Shown: positions 1 to 7,460, numbered from the stretch's first letter. The stretch is 16,253 bases of DNA from JBFLVQ01 sp040758525 (GCA_040758525.1 JBFLVQ010000138.1:1-16253); one strand, 5' to 3'. A program made the numbers and translations. Notes: a model not told the origin generated them from the letters alone.

Positions 1-146
1 ATCATCCTGTCAGAATAAAAAATCAAGCCTCATCAGTTATTAGATATACAGAGAGTAATATTACGACAGGAAAAAGACGATAGAGTCAGTAAGACTACGG
101 TAAAGATATTTGTATTAGCTTAAAGATAACAGTGGGAGGTATAGCA

Positions 147-443
147 ATGCCAAGAGGGTTGAATAAAGGTAGTTCAAAGAGTAAGTTAACCGAGCGTGAG
201 AAGCAAGTATTAAAACTATTGGCAGATGGTTATAGCAATGAAGAGGTAGGGACTATCCTACAACTATCAAGGCGCACAGTAGAATCACATCGCGCACACA
301 TTATGATGAAATTACAGATGGGCGACTTGGCAGGACTAGTCAAGTATGCGATTCGTAGTGGCCTCACCAGTATTCAGCATCATCGCAGTTATCAGGTAAA
401 GCCAGTTAGTGAAGAGACATTAGAACGGCAAAATTCACTGTAA
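147..443 (+). CDS. Stand-alone LuxR/GerE-type helix-turn-helix protein (98 aa)
   Basis: Small cytosolic DNA-binding protein, likely a transcription factor. Residues about 14-75 form a GerE/LuxR C-terminal domain, recognisable from LTEREKQVLKLLADG followed by the recognition-helix stretch SRRTVESHRAHI. No receiver, PAS or autoinducer domain precedes it, so it is a bare output domain like the short GerE-type regulators. The ATG at 147 is chosen because GGGAGGT at 134-140 gives an ideal ribosome-binding site 6 bases upstream; a GTG at 132 would lie before that site. The C-terminal 25 residues are polar and unassigned. The next gene on the same strand starts 194 bases downstream behind its own putative promoter, so an operon is unlikely. 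The family is well supported. The target and the signal are unknown. Confidence 0.85.
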   Translation: MPRGLNKGSSKSKLTEREKQVLKLLADGYSNEEVGTILQLSRRTVESHRAHIMMKLQMGDLAGLVKYAIRSGLTSIQHHRSYQVKPVSEETLERQNSL

Positions 444-470
444 GCATGGGTAGCTGCGACGGCACAAAAC

Positions 471-517
471 CTGTTAATGGTCTGTTAATGGTCTGTTAAT
501 GGTAAGAAGAATATAAT
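471..517 (+). promoter_or_regulatory. Three tandem 11-bp repeats plus TATAAT box (activator-type promoter candidate)
   Basis: CTGTTAATGGT occurs three times head to tail at 471-481, 482-492 and 493-503 without a mismatch. A perfect TATAAT lies at 512-517, 8 bases after the last repeat, and no good -35 hexamer is present where one is expected. Direct repeats of about 11 bp next to a -10 box and in place of a -35 are the known layout for PhoB/OmpR-family response regulators; the CTGTTAA core resembles Pho-box half sites (CTGTCAT, or TTAACA read on the other strand). The regulator's identity is inference. The gene at 638 would be the target. Confidence 0.55.
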
Positions 518-637
518 GACTCTTCAGTAAAGTGAAGTGCTCCCCAAGTTTCAAACCCAATTGTGACTTGCTCTAAATCAAAGGATTCGGTTATATAGTC
601 TAGTTTCTTCCATCATTAACTGAGCATTAGAGGTCAA

Positions 638-1042
638 ATGAGTGTTAGCTTTTTAGTATACCGAACCGCCAGGGATGCTGCCCCTATCCATCAATGGGAA
701 TACGATTGCTCCCTCCCAATTGCGCTGGCCAGCGATGTTAAAGAGCGATTGTCAGGCTTGTTCTCTCGCCTCATTTGGCAGACAGATTTGACTGTGGTCA
801 ATGGAAAGCAGTTCACATACTACTCTGCCGTCAGCGAAGATAACCGAACTGGCAATAGCTATATTGAACTTTCGTTTCGAGAAGAAGAGGATGGGTTTGT
901 ACATATAATTTTTGCTCGTAAGGCCTCACCCTCTGTGCTTATCAAGCTCAAAGAGGCTTTCGAGTTAAACAATGTTTATCAAGATCAATCTATGGAATTA
1001 ATGGACCCACTTCTTTATGATGAATCCTGGAATGTAAAGTAG
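638..1042 (+). CDS. Hypothetical cytosolic protein (134 aa)
   Basis: I do not recognise this family. The protein is soluble, with no signal peptide or membrane segment, and has an alternating strand/helix pattern. It opens with a strand (SVSFLVYRT), has a likely helix at about residues 33-47 (DVKERLSGLFSRLIW), then strands including TYYSAV and YIELSFREE, and a second helix near SVLIKLKEAFE. The C-terminus is acidic. The ATG at 638 has a GAGGT at 630-634, only 3 bases away, which is close but usable. The gene stands alone behind the triple-repeat promoter candidate. Nothing in its neighbours indicates a function. Confidence 0.65.
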   Translation: MSVSFLVYRTARDAAPIHQWEYDCSLPIALASDVKERLSGLFSRLIWQTDLTVVNGKQFTYYSAVSEDNRTGNSYIELSFREEEDGFVHIIFARKASPSVLIKLKEAFELNNVYQDQSMELMDPLLYDESWNVK

Positions 1043-1103
1043 AATGGTTGACCTCTAACATAGATACGCAAAGGAAGCTGTTATTGTGGCAACTGATACC
1101 TAA

Positions 1104-1121
1104 CCTTAACCGTTGTTAAGG
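1104..1121. repeat. Short perfect hairpin (7-bp stem)
   Basis: CCTTAAC at 1104-1110 and GTTAAGG at 1115-1121 are perfect inverted repeats with a 4-base loop. It follows the hypothetical gene by 61 bases and has no T-run after it, so it could be a weak terminator for that gene or an operator dyad ahead of the PadR gene. Confidence 0.3.
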
Positions 1122-1247
1122 GAGACCACGGCATCAATATGCTGGCCAATGACCGTGTGACGAGCTACCGCTTTATTGTCTGAGTTGCTGTATCATCGCA
1201 GCAGGAATATCGTAACCTGCTATTTTTCACTGATTGCAAAACTCCTA

Positions 1248-1276
1248 TTGACAATCTATACGAAGAGGTGTATCTA
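1248..1276 (+). promoter_or_regulatory. Putative sigma-70 promoter of the PadR-ADOP operon
   Basis: A perfect TTGACA at 1248-1253 is followed, after 17 bases, by TATCTA at 1271-1276. It would start transcription near 1283, just before the ribosome-binding site at 1296-1300. The -35 is strong and the -10 is poor, which suits a promoter under control. It also argues against translation starting further upstream. Confidence 0.45.
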
Positions 1277-1307
1277 CAACCTACAGAATGTCTATAGGAG
1301 AATGGAT

Positions 1308-1640
1308 GTGAAGGAAAAGAGAACAGATCTATTACAAGGAACCCTCGACCTACTGGTGCTCAAAGCACTTGTCCTTGGCCCTCTACATGGGCTAGGTGTC
1401 TCTGCTCGTATCGAGCAGATCACCAAAGGAACTTTCCAAGTCAAACCCGGCTCTCTCTTCCCAGCCTTACACCGTATGGAAGAGGCGGGTTGGCTACAAT
1501 CCGCTTGGGGGGAGTCAGAGAACAATCGTCGCGCTAAGTATTATCGTCTCACCAAAGCAGGTCAACGCCAGCTCAAGTCTGAAACTGAGGATTGGCAGCG
1601 TATCTCTCTAGCGATTGCCAATGCGCTCGAAACCACATAG
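1308..1640 (+). CDS. PadR-family transcriptional regulator, acidobacterial type
   Basis: Winged-helix repressor of about 110 residues. The sequence KRTDLLQGTLDLLVLKAL near the N-terminus, then LGPLHGLGVSARI, KPGSLFPALHRMEEAGWL and RAKYYRLTKAG, match the short PadR regulators that accompany ADOP permeases in Acidobacteria (padR_acidobact type). AGGAG at 1296-1300 is 7 bases from a GTG at 1308 and only 1 base from an in-frame ATG at 1302, so 1308 is preferred; both give the family's usual length. An open frame continues upstream to 1176 but lies before the promoter candidate and has no family similarity. The stop is 12 bases before the permease start, so the two genes are an operon. The regulator probably controls the pair, with an unknown ligand. 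Confidence 0.9.
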   Translation: MKEKRTDLLQGTLDLLVLKALVLGPLHGLGVSARIEQITKGTFQVKPGSLFPALHRMEEAGWLQSAWGESENNRRAKYYRLTKAGQRQLKSETEDWQRISLAIANALETT

Positions 1641-1652
1641 GAAGAAAAGATC

Positions 1653-4289
1653 ATGCCAATATTGTCTCGTCTCTTCAATCTCTGGCACAACCTATTCCAC
1701 AAGGCTCGTATGGAACAAGAGCTGAAGGAAGAGATTGATGCTTATTTGGAGATGCTCGTGGAGCTCAAGATTAAGGAGGGTCTCAATCCAGGAGAAGCAC
1801 GTCGCCTGGCTCTCATAGAACTCGGAGGCAAGGAACAAGTAAAAGAGAGAGTCAGGGAGGTGAGAATGGGATATTATTTAGAGACTTTATGGCAGGATTT
1901 ACGCTATGCCGCGCGTCGATTGCGCCGCAATCCGGGCTTTACGGCTGTCAGTATACTTACATTGGCGTTAGGCATAGGCGCCAGCACAGCAATCTTCAGT
2001 GCTGTAAATCCTATACTATTCGAACCATTGCCATATCCACAAGCTGGACAGGTTACAATGATCTGGGACCACGGTCTTGACAGTTCACGCCAAGACATAA
2101 CATTTGGCAGCTTTCGCGAGCTAGCAGAACGGAATCGTTCCTTCGAAGCGATCGCAGTGATGAAACCCTGGCAACCGACAATAACTAAGCCAGCCGAGCG
2201 ACTCGATGGTCAGTCTGTGAGTGCAAGCTACTTCCAGGTTTTAGGTGTGCCACCAGCGCTGGGACGAGATTTTGATTCATCTGAAGATCAGCTCAATGGT
2301 GCCAAGGTAGTAATCCTCAGCAACGGACTGTGGCAGCGGCGCTTTGGTGGTGATCATACGATTATTGGTCGCCAGATTATTCTAGACGATGATAGCTATA
2401 GTGTTATTGGTGTGATGCCAAGCGGGTTCGAGAATGTGCTGGCTTCTTCGGCAGAACTCTGGTCGCTCTTGCAGTATGATATGTCACAAGACCGGGCGTG
2501 GGGCCATCATTTACGTATGGTGGGGCGGTTGCGTCCAGGTGTAGCAACAGACCAAGCTAGACAGGAGCTTAATACGATTGCACACAACCCAATAACAGAG
2601 TTTCCCAGGCCATCCTGGGCATCCATTAAGCAAGGATTGATGGTAAAATCGCTGCAGGATGACATTACGGAAGGTATCAAGCCAGCACTACTCGCCATCC
2701 TAGGCGCAGTCATACTGGTGCTCATGATCGCGTGTGTGAATGTGACTAATCTACTGCTTGCTCACGGCGCACAACGGCGTGGTGAATTTGCGGTGCGAGC
2801 TGCACTGGGTGCCGAACGAAAACGTATGATCCAGCAACTACTCACAGAGAGTCTGTTGCTTGCCGCCCTAGGCGGTGCCCTTGGAATGGTCTTGGCGGAA
2901 ATTGGTGTAGAGGCATTGGTGGCGCTCAGCCCACCCGGACTACCGCGAGTGAGTGCGATAGTTCTCGATACAACTGTCTTTGCCTTCGGACTGGGTATCA
3001 CTACTCTGATAGGAGTAGTAGTGGGACTGATTCCAGCCCTGTACACATCTCGTGCTGATCTGAATACGGGGCTGCAGCAAAGCTCGCGGCGTATCGCTGG
3101 CAATCACCAATTGACGCGTCGTGCACTTGTCGTTGTGGAGATCGCACTTGCCCTGATACTGTTGGTGAGCGCGGGATTGCTGTTGCGCAGCCTGCAACAA
3201 CTCTTTGCGATCGCTCCAGGATTTGATGCTTCACATCTACTCACAATGCAGGTACAGACATCTGGTCACCGATTCGATGATGACAATACTACACGTCGGT
3301 TCTTCACGCAGGCTCTGGAAGCAGTACGTCGTGTGCCCGGCGTTACAATGGCGGCGTTCACTAGCCAACTGCCGCTCAGTAACGATTCTGACAAGTATGG
3401 CGTACACTTCGAGTCGAGTCCGACACAGCCCTCTGAGAATGATCATGGCGCATTTCGCTACGCCATAAGCCCAGGCTACCTTGAGACAATGCATATCCCG
3501 CTCCAGCGTGGCCGATTGCTCGACGAGCACGATCGCTCAGGGGCCCCGCTTGTTGCCCTGATTAACGAGTCATATGCGAAACGCGAGTTCCCAGGGATCG
3601 ATCCGATCGGCCAGCGTCTGCGTATAGGCCCAATGGATGGGCCATTCTACACGATAGTCGGTGTGGTAGGCGATGTGAAGCAGGCATCTTTGGCAATAAG
3701 CCAGGCAGATGCAGTGTATATTACGCCGGAGCAGTGGCATTTTGCAGACCGTGCGATGTCGCTTGTGGTCCGTACACAGGGTGACGCGGCAGCGCTTGCT
3801 CCAGTCATTAGAGATGCCATCTGGTCGGTAGACAAGGATCAACCGATTGTACGTCTAGCCACAATGGACGACCTACTCGCAACGTCAGCAGCGGAACGAC
3901 GCTTTGCATTGATCTTATTCGAGGCATTCGGTATTGTTGCGCTGGTACTGGCAGCCACTGGTATCTATGGTGTGCTCTCTGGTAGTGTCACTGAACGTAT
4001 ACACGAGATTGGGGTACGGTTGGCACTAGGCGCATCACGCGGTAATATCCTCGCTTTGGTGGTTCGCCAAGGGATGACGCTGACAGGACTAGGTGTTGTG
4101 ATTGGGCTGACAGGAGCAGTTGCTACAACTCAAGCGATCGTCGCATTGCTATTTGGTATTTCACGGCTCGACCCAATCACATATCTCAGTGTCATCGCGT
4201 TGTTGGTAGGCGTATCAGTGATTGCTTGCTCGATACCTGCCTGGCGTGCAGCAAGGGTAGATCCTTCGATCACATTGAGAGCAGAGTAA
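1653..4289 (+). CDS. ADOP: duplicated FtsX/MacB-type orphan permease
   Basis: Inner-membrane permease of 878 residues with a duplicated MacB architecture. Residues 1-90 are the acidic and basic N-terminal segment typical of ADOP (EEIDAYLEMLV, WQDLRYAARRL). A membrane helix spans about 97-119, followed by a first periplasmic MacB_PCD domain (about 120-340) and an FtsX unit with helices near 344-370, 398-425 and 440-463. A second half follows, with a helix near 490-512, a periplasmic domain (530-745) and an FtsX unit near 752-778, 805-832 and 842-863. Each FtsX unit has the cytosolic coupling stretch ending in VRAALGA or VRLALGA. No ABC ATPase gene is adjacent, as expected for these orphan permeases. 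AGGAAG at 1639-1644 is the ribosome-binding site. The role is probably export or envelope mechanotransmission; the substrate is unknown. Confidence 0.93.
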   Translation: MPILSRLFNLWHNLFHKARMEQELKEEIDAYLEMLVELKIKEGLNPGEARRLALIELGGKEQVKERVREVRMGYYLETLWQDLRYAARRLRRNPGFTAVSILTLALGIGASTAIFSAVNPILFEPLPYPQAGQVTMIWDHGLDSSRQDITFGSFRELAERNRSFEAIAVMKPWQPTITKPAERLDGQSVSASYFQVLGVPPALGRDFDSSEDQLNGAKVVILSNGLWQRRFGGDHTIIGRQIILDDDSYSVIGVMPSGFENVLASSAELWSLLQYDMSQDRAWGHHLRMVGRLRPGVATDQARQELNTIAHNPITEFPRPSWASIKQGLMVKSLQDDITEGIKPALLAILGAVILVLMIACVNVTNLLLAHGAQRRGEFAVRAALGAERKRMIQQLLTESLLLAALGGALGMVLAEIGVEALVALSPPGLPRVSAIVLDTTVFAFGLGITTLIGVVVGLIPALYTSRADLNTGLQQSSRRIAGNHQLTRRALVVVEIALALILLVSAGLLLRSLQQLFAIAPGFDASHLLTMQVQTSGHRFDDDNTTRRFFTQALEAVRRVPGVTMAAFTSQLPLSNDSDKYGVHFESSPTQPSENDHGAFRYAISPGYLETMHIPLQRGRLLDEHDRSGAPLVALINESYAKREFPGIDPIGQRLRIGPMDGPFYTIVGVVGDVKQASLAISQADAVYITPEQWHFADRAMSLVVRTQGDAAALAPVIRDAIWSVDKDQPIVRLATMDDLLATSAAERRFALILFEAFGIVALVLAATGIYGVLSGSVTERIHEIGVRLALGASRGNILALVVRQGMTLTGLGVVIGLTGAVATTQAIVALLFGISRLDPITYLSVIALLVGVSVIACSIPAWRAARVDPSITLRAE

Positions 4290-4706
4290 TTGCTGCTAAT
4301 GCCAAGTATACTGGATCTGCGCTGGGATCTATGGATATTTTGCATTCTTTTTTACATCTATAAATATCTTTGATCTTGTTGTTGTTTTCTACTAATAGTG
4401 ATAAAAATCGTCTAAACTAAAGTTAGGCCTGCAATCTATCTCAACTGATTGCAGGCCATCTACCACATGGCTAAGAATGGCGTAACCTAAGTAAAGTAGT
4501 GTGTTTTTCCGAATAGTCTCTGATCTTACGCGGCGTCTATAAAAGATTGAAAAAATGGGGAATAAGTAGGGACAGCCTCCCGAAATAAAGAACGGCGAAT
4601 CTAATAAGCAGTGGTATTATGAGCAATGGCTTCAGTTTCCAAAACGCAGAATGCGATCAAACATAATTTTTTATGTTAGGGACTTTGAAATCATGGAGGA
4701 TGGTTT
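4290..4706. other. Intergenic region after the ADOP gene
   Basis: No credible gene on either strand. It contains the strong hairpin at 4426-4457 and a small AT-rich dyad, AACATAA (4660-4666), TTTT loop, TTATGTT (4671-4677), which lies 29 bases ahead of the truncated gene at 4707 and could be its operator. Nothing else was recognised. Confidence 0.5.
4426..4457. terminator. Strong hairpin, possible terminator of the PadR-ADOP operon
   Basis: GGCCTGCAATC at 4426-4436 is perfectly complementary to GATTGCAGGCC at 4447-4457 across a 10-base loop. The 11-bp stem with a GC-rich base is terminator-like, but no T-run follows on the plus strand and there is no clear A-run before it for the minus strand. 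It may therefore act with Rho or in mRNA 3'-end protection. Confidence 0.4.
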
Positions 4707-4872
4707 GTGAGATCCACTGTATGCAATTGTTTTTATCCATGCTATTCAAATAAGAAATGGACAGAGTTGAAAGTCCATGAAGATGATCAAGACCGTGAGT
4801 GTGAAGCATGGTACAAACTTGTGGAATTGATAAAGATTGCTGCAAAACAGGAAAAAGAAGAATTTAATCTAA
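4707..4872 (+). pseudogene. N-terminal stub of a gene cut by the IS5-type element
   Basis: A GTG at 4707 stands 6 bases behind GGAGGA at 4695-4700, so this was a translated gene. The 55 readable codons contain a Cys-rich start (CNCFYPC) and then an acidic helix ending AWYKLVELIKIAAKQEKEEF. That second part resembles, from memory only, the N-terminal helix of a bacterial leucine-rich-repeat family (pattern W-x-R-L-L-x-x-V-E-x-A-A-x-x-x-x-x-x-F). The frame enters the insertion element at 4873. If the element and one TAA copy are removed, the frame continues for 10 more codons past 5734 and stops at 5763-5765, just before an IS66 fragment. The gene was therefore probably truncated before this element arrived. 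The family assignment is weak; the disruption is clear. Confidence 0.5.
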
Positions 4873-4892
4873 GAAGCTGTCTGAAAAGTAGC
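4873..4892 (+). repeat. Left terminal inverted repeat of the IS5-family element
   Basis: Pairs with 5711-5730. The conserved core CTGTCTGAAAAG is at 4877-4888 here and, inverted, at 5715-5726. Confidence 0.85.
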
Positions 4893-4915
4893 ATCGGTAG
4901 AGTACGCTTAGGATT

Positions 4916-5707
4916 ATGGAAAAAAGATACCCAAGCGACCTTACCGATGATGAGCGGGATTATATCAAAGATCTAATACCAGCAGCTAAAGCAGGAGGAC
5001 GTCCCCGCACAATAAATATGAGAGAGGTAATAAACGCAATATTATACTTGGTTAAAGGGGGCATAAGCTGGCGAATGCTGCCGAAAGATTTTCCCAACTG
5101 GAAAACCGTTTATGATTATTTTCGAAATTGGCGGATAAATGGGGTTTGGAAAGCGATTCACGACCATTTACGAGGCGATGTTAGAGAGCAAGCAGGGCGA
5201 AATCGAGAGCCTAGCGCAGCTATAGTGGACTCACAAAGCGTGAAGACAACAGGGCAAGGCGGGCCAGAGCGAGGCTATGATAGCAATAAAAAGATCTATG
5301 GCAGAAAGAGGCATTTACTCGTTGATGTTATGGGATTGGTGCTGATTGCCGTGGTCCATTCTGCAGCTATTCAAGATAACACTGCTGCCCGGCAGGTATT
5401 AGCCGAGTTAAAATCATCTTTCTTTCGGTTGAGATTAATATGGGCCGATGCCATTTATAGTGGGGAGAAGCTTTTTGATTGGCTCTGGAGTTTACGTTAC
5501 AGGTGTAAAATTAAGCTTGAGGTAGTTAAGCGTGATAAAGATGTTGTTGGTTTTTCAGTACTTCCGCGCCGTTGGGTAGTGGAAAGGACTTTCTCTTGGT
5601 TAGGTAATTATCGTCGTCTGAGCAAAGATTATCAATACTTACCTCAATCTAGTGAAGCTATGATCTTTCTTGCTATGACCAGATTGATGCTTAAGCGCTT
5701 GTGTTGA
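4916..5707 (+). CDS. IS5-family DDE transposase (263 aa)
   Basis: Cut-and-paste transposase of the IS5 family. Residues about 1-85 form the N-terminal DNA-binding domain, with the family signature GGRPRTINMREVINAI and then GISWRMLPKDFPNWKTVYDY. The RNase H-like catalytic domain follows, with catalytic D105 (AAIVDSQSVKTT), D178 (IWADAIYSG) and E223 in RRWVVERTFSWLGNYRRLSKDY. The length is in the family's normal range and the frame is open throughout, with no programmed-frameshift signal needed. A weak AGGA at 4910-4913 precedes the ATG by 2 bases, which fits the low expression usual for transposases. The right inverted repeat begins 3 bases after the stop codon. It is probably functional. Confidence 0.95.
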   Translation: MEKRYPSDLTDDERDYIKDLIPAAKAGGRPRTINMREVINAILYLVKGGISWRMLPKDFPNWKTVYDYFRNWRINGVWKAIHDHLRGDVREQAGRNREPSAAIVDSQSVKTTGQGGPERGYDSNKKIYGRKRHLLVDVMGLVLIAVVHSAAIQDNTAARQVLAELKSSFFRLRLIWADAIYSGEKLFDWLWSLRYRCKIKLEVVKRDKDVVGFSVLPRRWVVERTFSWLGNYRRLSKDYQYLPQSSEAMIFLAMTRLMLKRLC

Positions 5708-5710
5708 TCG

Positions 5711-5730
5711 CTACCTTTTCAGACAGTTTC
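5711..5730 (-). repeat. Right terminal inverted repeat of the IS5-family element
   Basis: Inverted copy of 4873-4892. The outermost bases read TTTC just before the TAA duplication at 5731-5733. Confidence 0.85.
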
Positions 5731-5769
5731 TAATATTATACCAACAATTTGCACCAACCTATTGAGACA

Positions 5770-5874
5770 ATGGCTATGCTTCAACTACCGGCTCAGGTTC
5801 GGATCTTAGTTGCGATCAAGCCATTAGACTTCCGTAAAGGCGCTGACAGTTACTTTTTGCTAATTTCAATTTAA
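5770..5874 (+). pseudogene. IS66-family tnpB (Orf2) N-terminal remnant
   Basis: From the ATG at 5770 the frame reads MAMLQLPAQVRILVAIKPLD and then FRKGAD. This matches the start of IS66 Orf2/TnpB proteins, whose opening has the form LPxxVRIxLAxxPVDxRKGxDGLxxLV. Similarity stops at the codon for D26 (about 5847). The remaining codons (SYFLLISI, stop at 5872-5874) are unrelated, so the element is broken there. No tnpA, tnpC or IS66 end was found nearby. It is an old fragment that was already here when the IS5-type element inserted about 40 bases away. Confidence 0.7.
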
Positions 5875-6293
5875 GGTTCCATGTCGTGTAATTTTAATAT
5901 TTGCAAGATAGCGGCCAAATACCCTGAAACTCTGTCTATTGCACAAGCAGGCTGAGACGCTTAGAGGCAGGGATCACTGTGCTAGAGTTCGCGCGACGCT
6001 GGAATAGGCACAAACTATGGAAGCAGAGTGTGCCTTTGTTACCCCCTATCCATTCGAGTAATCCAGTGTCGCGCTTTAAGTATTGCAACCGGATTTTAGC
6101 ATTATGGTTCAATATATAGGGAGAATTTAAACAATCGGTATATCCGATAAGATCCAATCGATTGCTTTAATAGGATCCATACCCTCAGAAAGACTTGATT
6201 CTCAAAAGACCTCTGTTTCAATACCAACTCGATGGCAATAGTCTATCTGTAGCTGAACCTGAAAGAATTGCTTGAGGTAGTAAAGTGCGCCGC
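5875..6293. other. Non-coding, probably degraded sequence
   Basis: No convincing gene on either strand. Possible frames on both strands are broken by stops or lack a ribosome-binding site and family similarity. The only structure noted is a small dyad, ATCGG-TATAT-CCGAT, near 6133. It is most likely decayed mobile-element or gene debris bridging the IS66 remnant and the HxlR gene. Confidence 0.4.
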
Positions 6294-6767
6294 TTACTTC
6301 TTCGACTTCGATCTCCTTACGCTTGCCTTTGATTTGATAACGGAGCGAGTGGGATTCTCTAACCAGTTTTTGCGAACTTCGGTCAAAAAGGCAGTTCGGT
6401 CTTTTTCTATCTTGCGAATCAGGCTTTGCGGAGCTTCTGTCTCCTGATAGCGTGCTCCCCATAGGATTAATTCTATCAGTACTGGTGCCAGATCAATACC
6501 TTTAGTAGTTAACTTGTAGATCAACTTACGTCGATCCTTAGGATCTCGCTGTGTGGTGATTATCCCGCAAAACTCCAGCTTCTTTAGGCGATCTGCAAGG
6601 ATATTTGTAGCAATTCCTTCATCGGACTCAAGAAATTCTTTATAGGTATGAAATCCACGAAACATAAGATCACGGATGATCAACAATGACCAGCGGTCTC
6701 CCAATATCTCCAGGGAGACATTTAACGGACAACCCGATCGCCCTTTTAGATCTGATTTGCATGACAT
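6294..6767 (-). CDS. HxlR-family winged-helix transcriptional regulator
   Basis: Cytosolic DNA-binding protein of 157 residues. The HxlR domain spans about residues 9-110, with GCPLNVSLEILGDRWSLLII at 12-31, the helix-turn-helix region near IATNILADRLKKLEFCGII, and the wing DPKDRRKLIYKLTTKG. C13 lies at the conserved N-terminal cysteine position used for thiol sensing in members such as YodB and HypR; C3 and C67 are also present. The C-terminal 20 residues are unusually basic (RRSKSKK end) and beyond the domain. The start has no clear Shine-Dalgarno, so the message may be nearly leaderless: an extended -10 element, TGC then TATTAT, lies close upstream. It is divergent from the DinB-like gene and probably regulates both. 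Redox control is inference. Confidence 0.9.
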   Translation of the reverse strand: MSCKSDLKGRSGCPLNVSLEILGDRWSLLIIRDLMFRGFHTYKEFLESDEGIATNILADRLKKLEFCGIITTQRDPKDRRKLIYKLTTKGIDLAPVLIELILWGARYQETEAPQSLIRKIEKDRTAFLTEVRKNWLENPTRSVIKSKASVRRSKSKK

Positions 6768-6914
6768 ACGGTAATAATAGCAAATTTCACTTGCATTTTA
6801 CAACTTACCAAGCTAGACTGCTTGCATAACGCAAGTAACTTGTATTATAAAAGTGAAATTGCTAATCCATTGTATCTGGCTTCCAGATTTCGAGGATTAT
6901 TCAAAGGAGGAAAT
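6768..6914. promoter_or_regulatory. Divergent promoter/operator region of the HxlR and DinB-like genes
   Basis: For the minus strand, TATTAT (complement of 6774-6779) is preceded by an extended TG motif, with TTGTAA (6798-6803) 18 bases further up. For the plus strand, TTGCAT at 6822-6827 and TATTAT at 6843-6848 form a weaker promoter. Dyads: AATTTCACTT at 6783-6792 is repeated inverted at 6851-6860, and the match extends outward with one indel through TAGC on both sides. CTTGC-ATAAC-GCAAG lies at 6821-6835, and CAAGT-A-ACTTG at 6832-6842. The last two sit between the plus-strand -35 and -10, where a repressor would block transcription. HxlR binding is inferred from gene arrangement. Confidence 0.5.
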
Positions 6915-7460
6915 ATGAATTTCTATGGAGCTAAGCAACTGGCTGAAAGTATGCGTACGGTACGCAAGAACACAATTCTGATTGCAGAAGATATTCCTGA
7001 AGAGAGCTACAGTTATCGGCCAACTCCCGAGAGCCGTTCAATAGTAGAATCCCTTTTCCATATAGTCACAGTTTGGCGGTTCAGTTTTCAGATTCACGAA
7101 GTTGAAAGGCGCTCATCGATCGAAGGTTTTGATTTTACCGGGTATTTCGCACAATCTTCGAATAATGAAAAGCTCGCACGCTCCAAACGTGAGATCATCG
7201 AAGCACTACAAACGGAAGGAGAACGCTTCTCTAATTGGGTAGAGAGTCTTTCAGATTCATTCCTTGCTGAACCTGTGCGCATGCCTGCGGGCGCCAATCC
7301 TGCTGAGAAAAGTCGTTTCGAAATGCTACTCGGCGCCAAAGAACATGAAATGCATCACCGGGCACAGCTTATGGTTATGCAACGTCTACTCGGTATTGTG
7401 CCACACCTGACTCGAAACCGTCAGAGGTCAGCAGCGGAAACCGCAAAGGCAACAACATAA
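6915..7460 (+). CDS. DinB-fold (DfsB-like) putative metal-dependent enzyme
   Basis: Cytosolic four-helix-bundle protein of 181 residues in the DinB/YfiT/DUF664 superfamily, whose members include metal-dependent thiol transferases and hydrolases. The fold is indicated by a first helix with MRTVRKNTILIAEDIPEES, YSYRPTPESRSIVESLFHIV, and a last helix with KEHEMHHRAQLMV. Likely metal ligands are H49, H144 and H148, the superfamily's usual three-histidine site. The ATG at 6915 is chosen because AAGGAGG at 6904-6910 precedes it by 4 bases; an upstream in-frame ATG at 6822 lies inside the operator region and lacks a ribosome-binding site. Its divergent HxlR neighbour suggests a detoxification or thiol-stress role, but that is inference from context. 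Confidence 0.85.
   Translation: MNFYGAKQLAESMRTVRKNTILIAEDIPEESYSYRPTPESRSIVESLFHIVTVWRFSFQIHEVERRSSIEGFDFTGYFAQSSNNEKLARSKREIIEALQTEGERFSNWVESLSDSFLAEPVRMPAGANPAEKSRFEMLLGAKEHEMHHRAQLMVMQRLLGIVPHLTRNRQRSAAETAKATT

Larger units (their letters stand above)
4873..5730 (+). mobile_element. IS5-family insertion sequence, IS1031-like, 858 bp
   Basis: Complete element. The left end reads GAAGCTGTCTGAAAAG from 4873. The reverse complement of the right end, read from 5730, is GAAACTGTCTGAAAAGG. The two ends match over about 20 bases with one substitution and one extra base. The 3-bp sequence TAA flanks both sides (4870-4872 and 5731-5733), giving the TNA target duplication typical of the IS1031 group; a 4-bp CTAA reading is also possible. 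One transposase gene fills the element. Intact ends, uninterrupted frame and preserved duplication point to a fairly recent insertion. Confidence 0.88.

Noticed and set aside
1176..1301. In-frame upstream extension of the PadR gene
   Set aside because: It begins at a TTG without a ribosome-binding site, lies largely upstream of the TTGACA promoter candidate and has no similarity to PadR proteins.
2762..3103. Minus-strand open frames inside the ADOP gene
   Set aside because: They mirror the codon pattern of the strong plus-strand gene and encode low-complexity Arg/Ser/Pro-rich products with no family match.
5936..6157. Minus-strand open frame of 73 codons
   Set aside because: No ribosome-binding site and no recognisable family; it lies in what looks like decayed sequence.
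6202..6462. Minus-strand open frame overlapping the end of the HxlR gene
   Set aside because: It mostly overlaps the HxlR coding region in another frame; the non-overlapping tail alone is too short and unrecognised.
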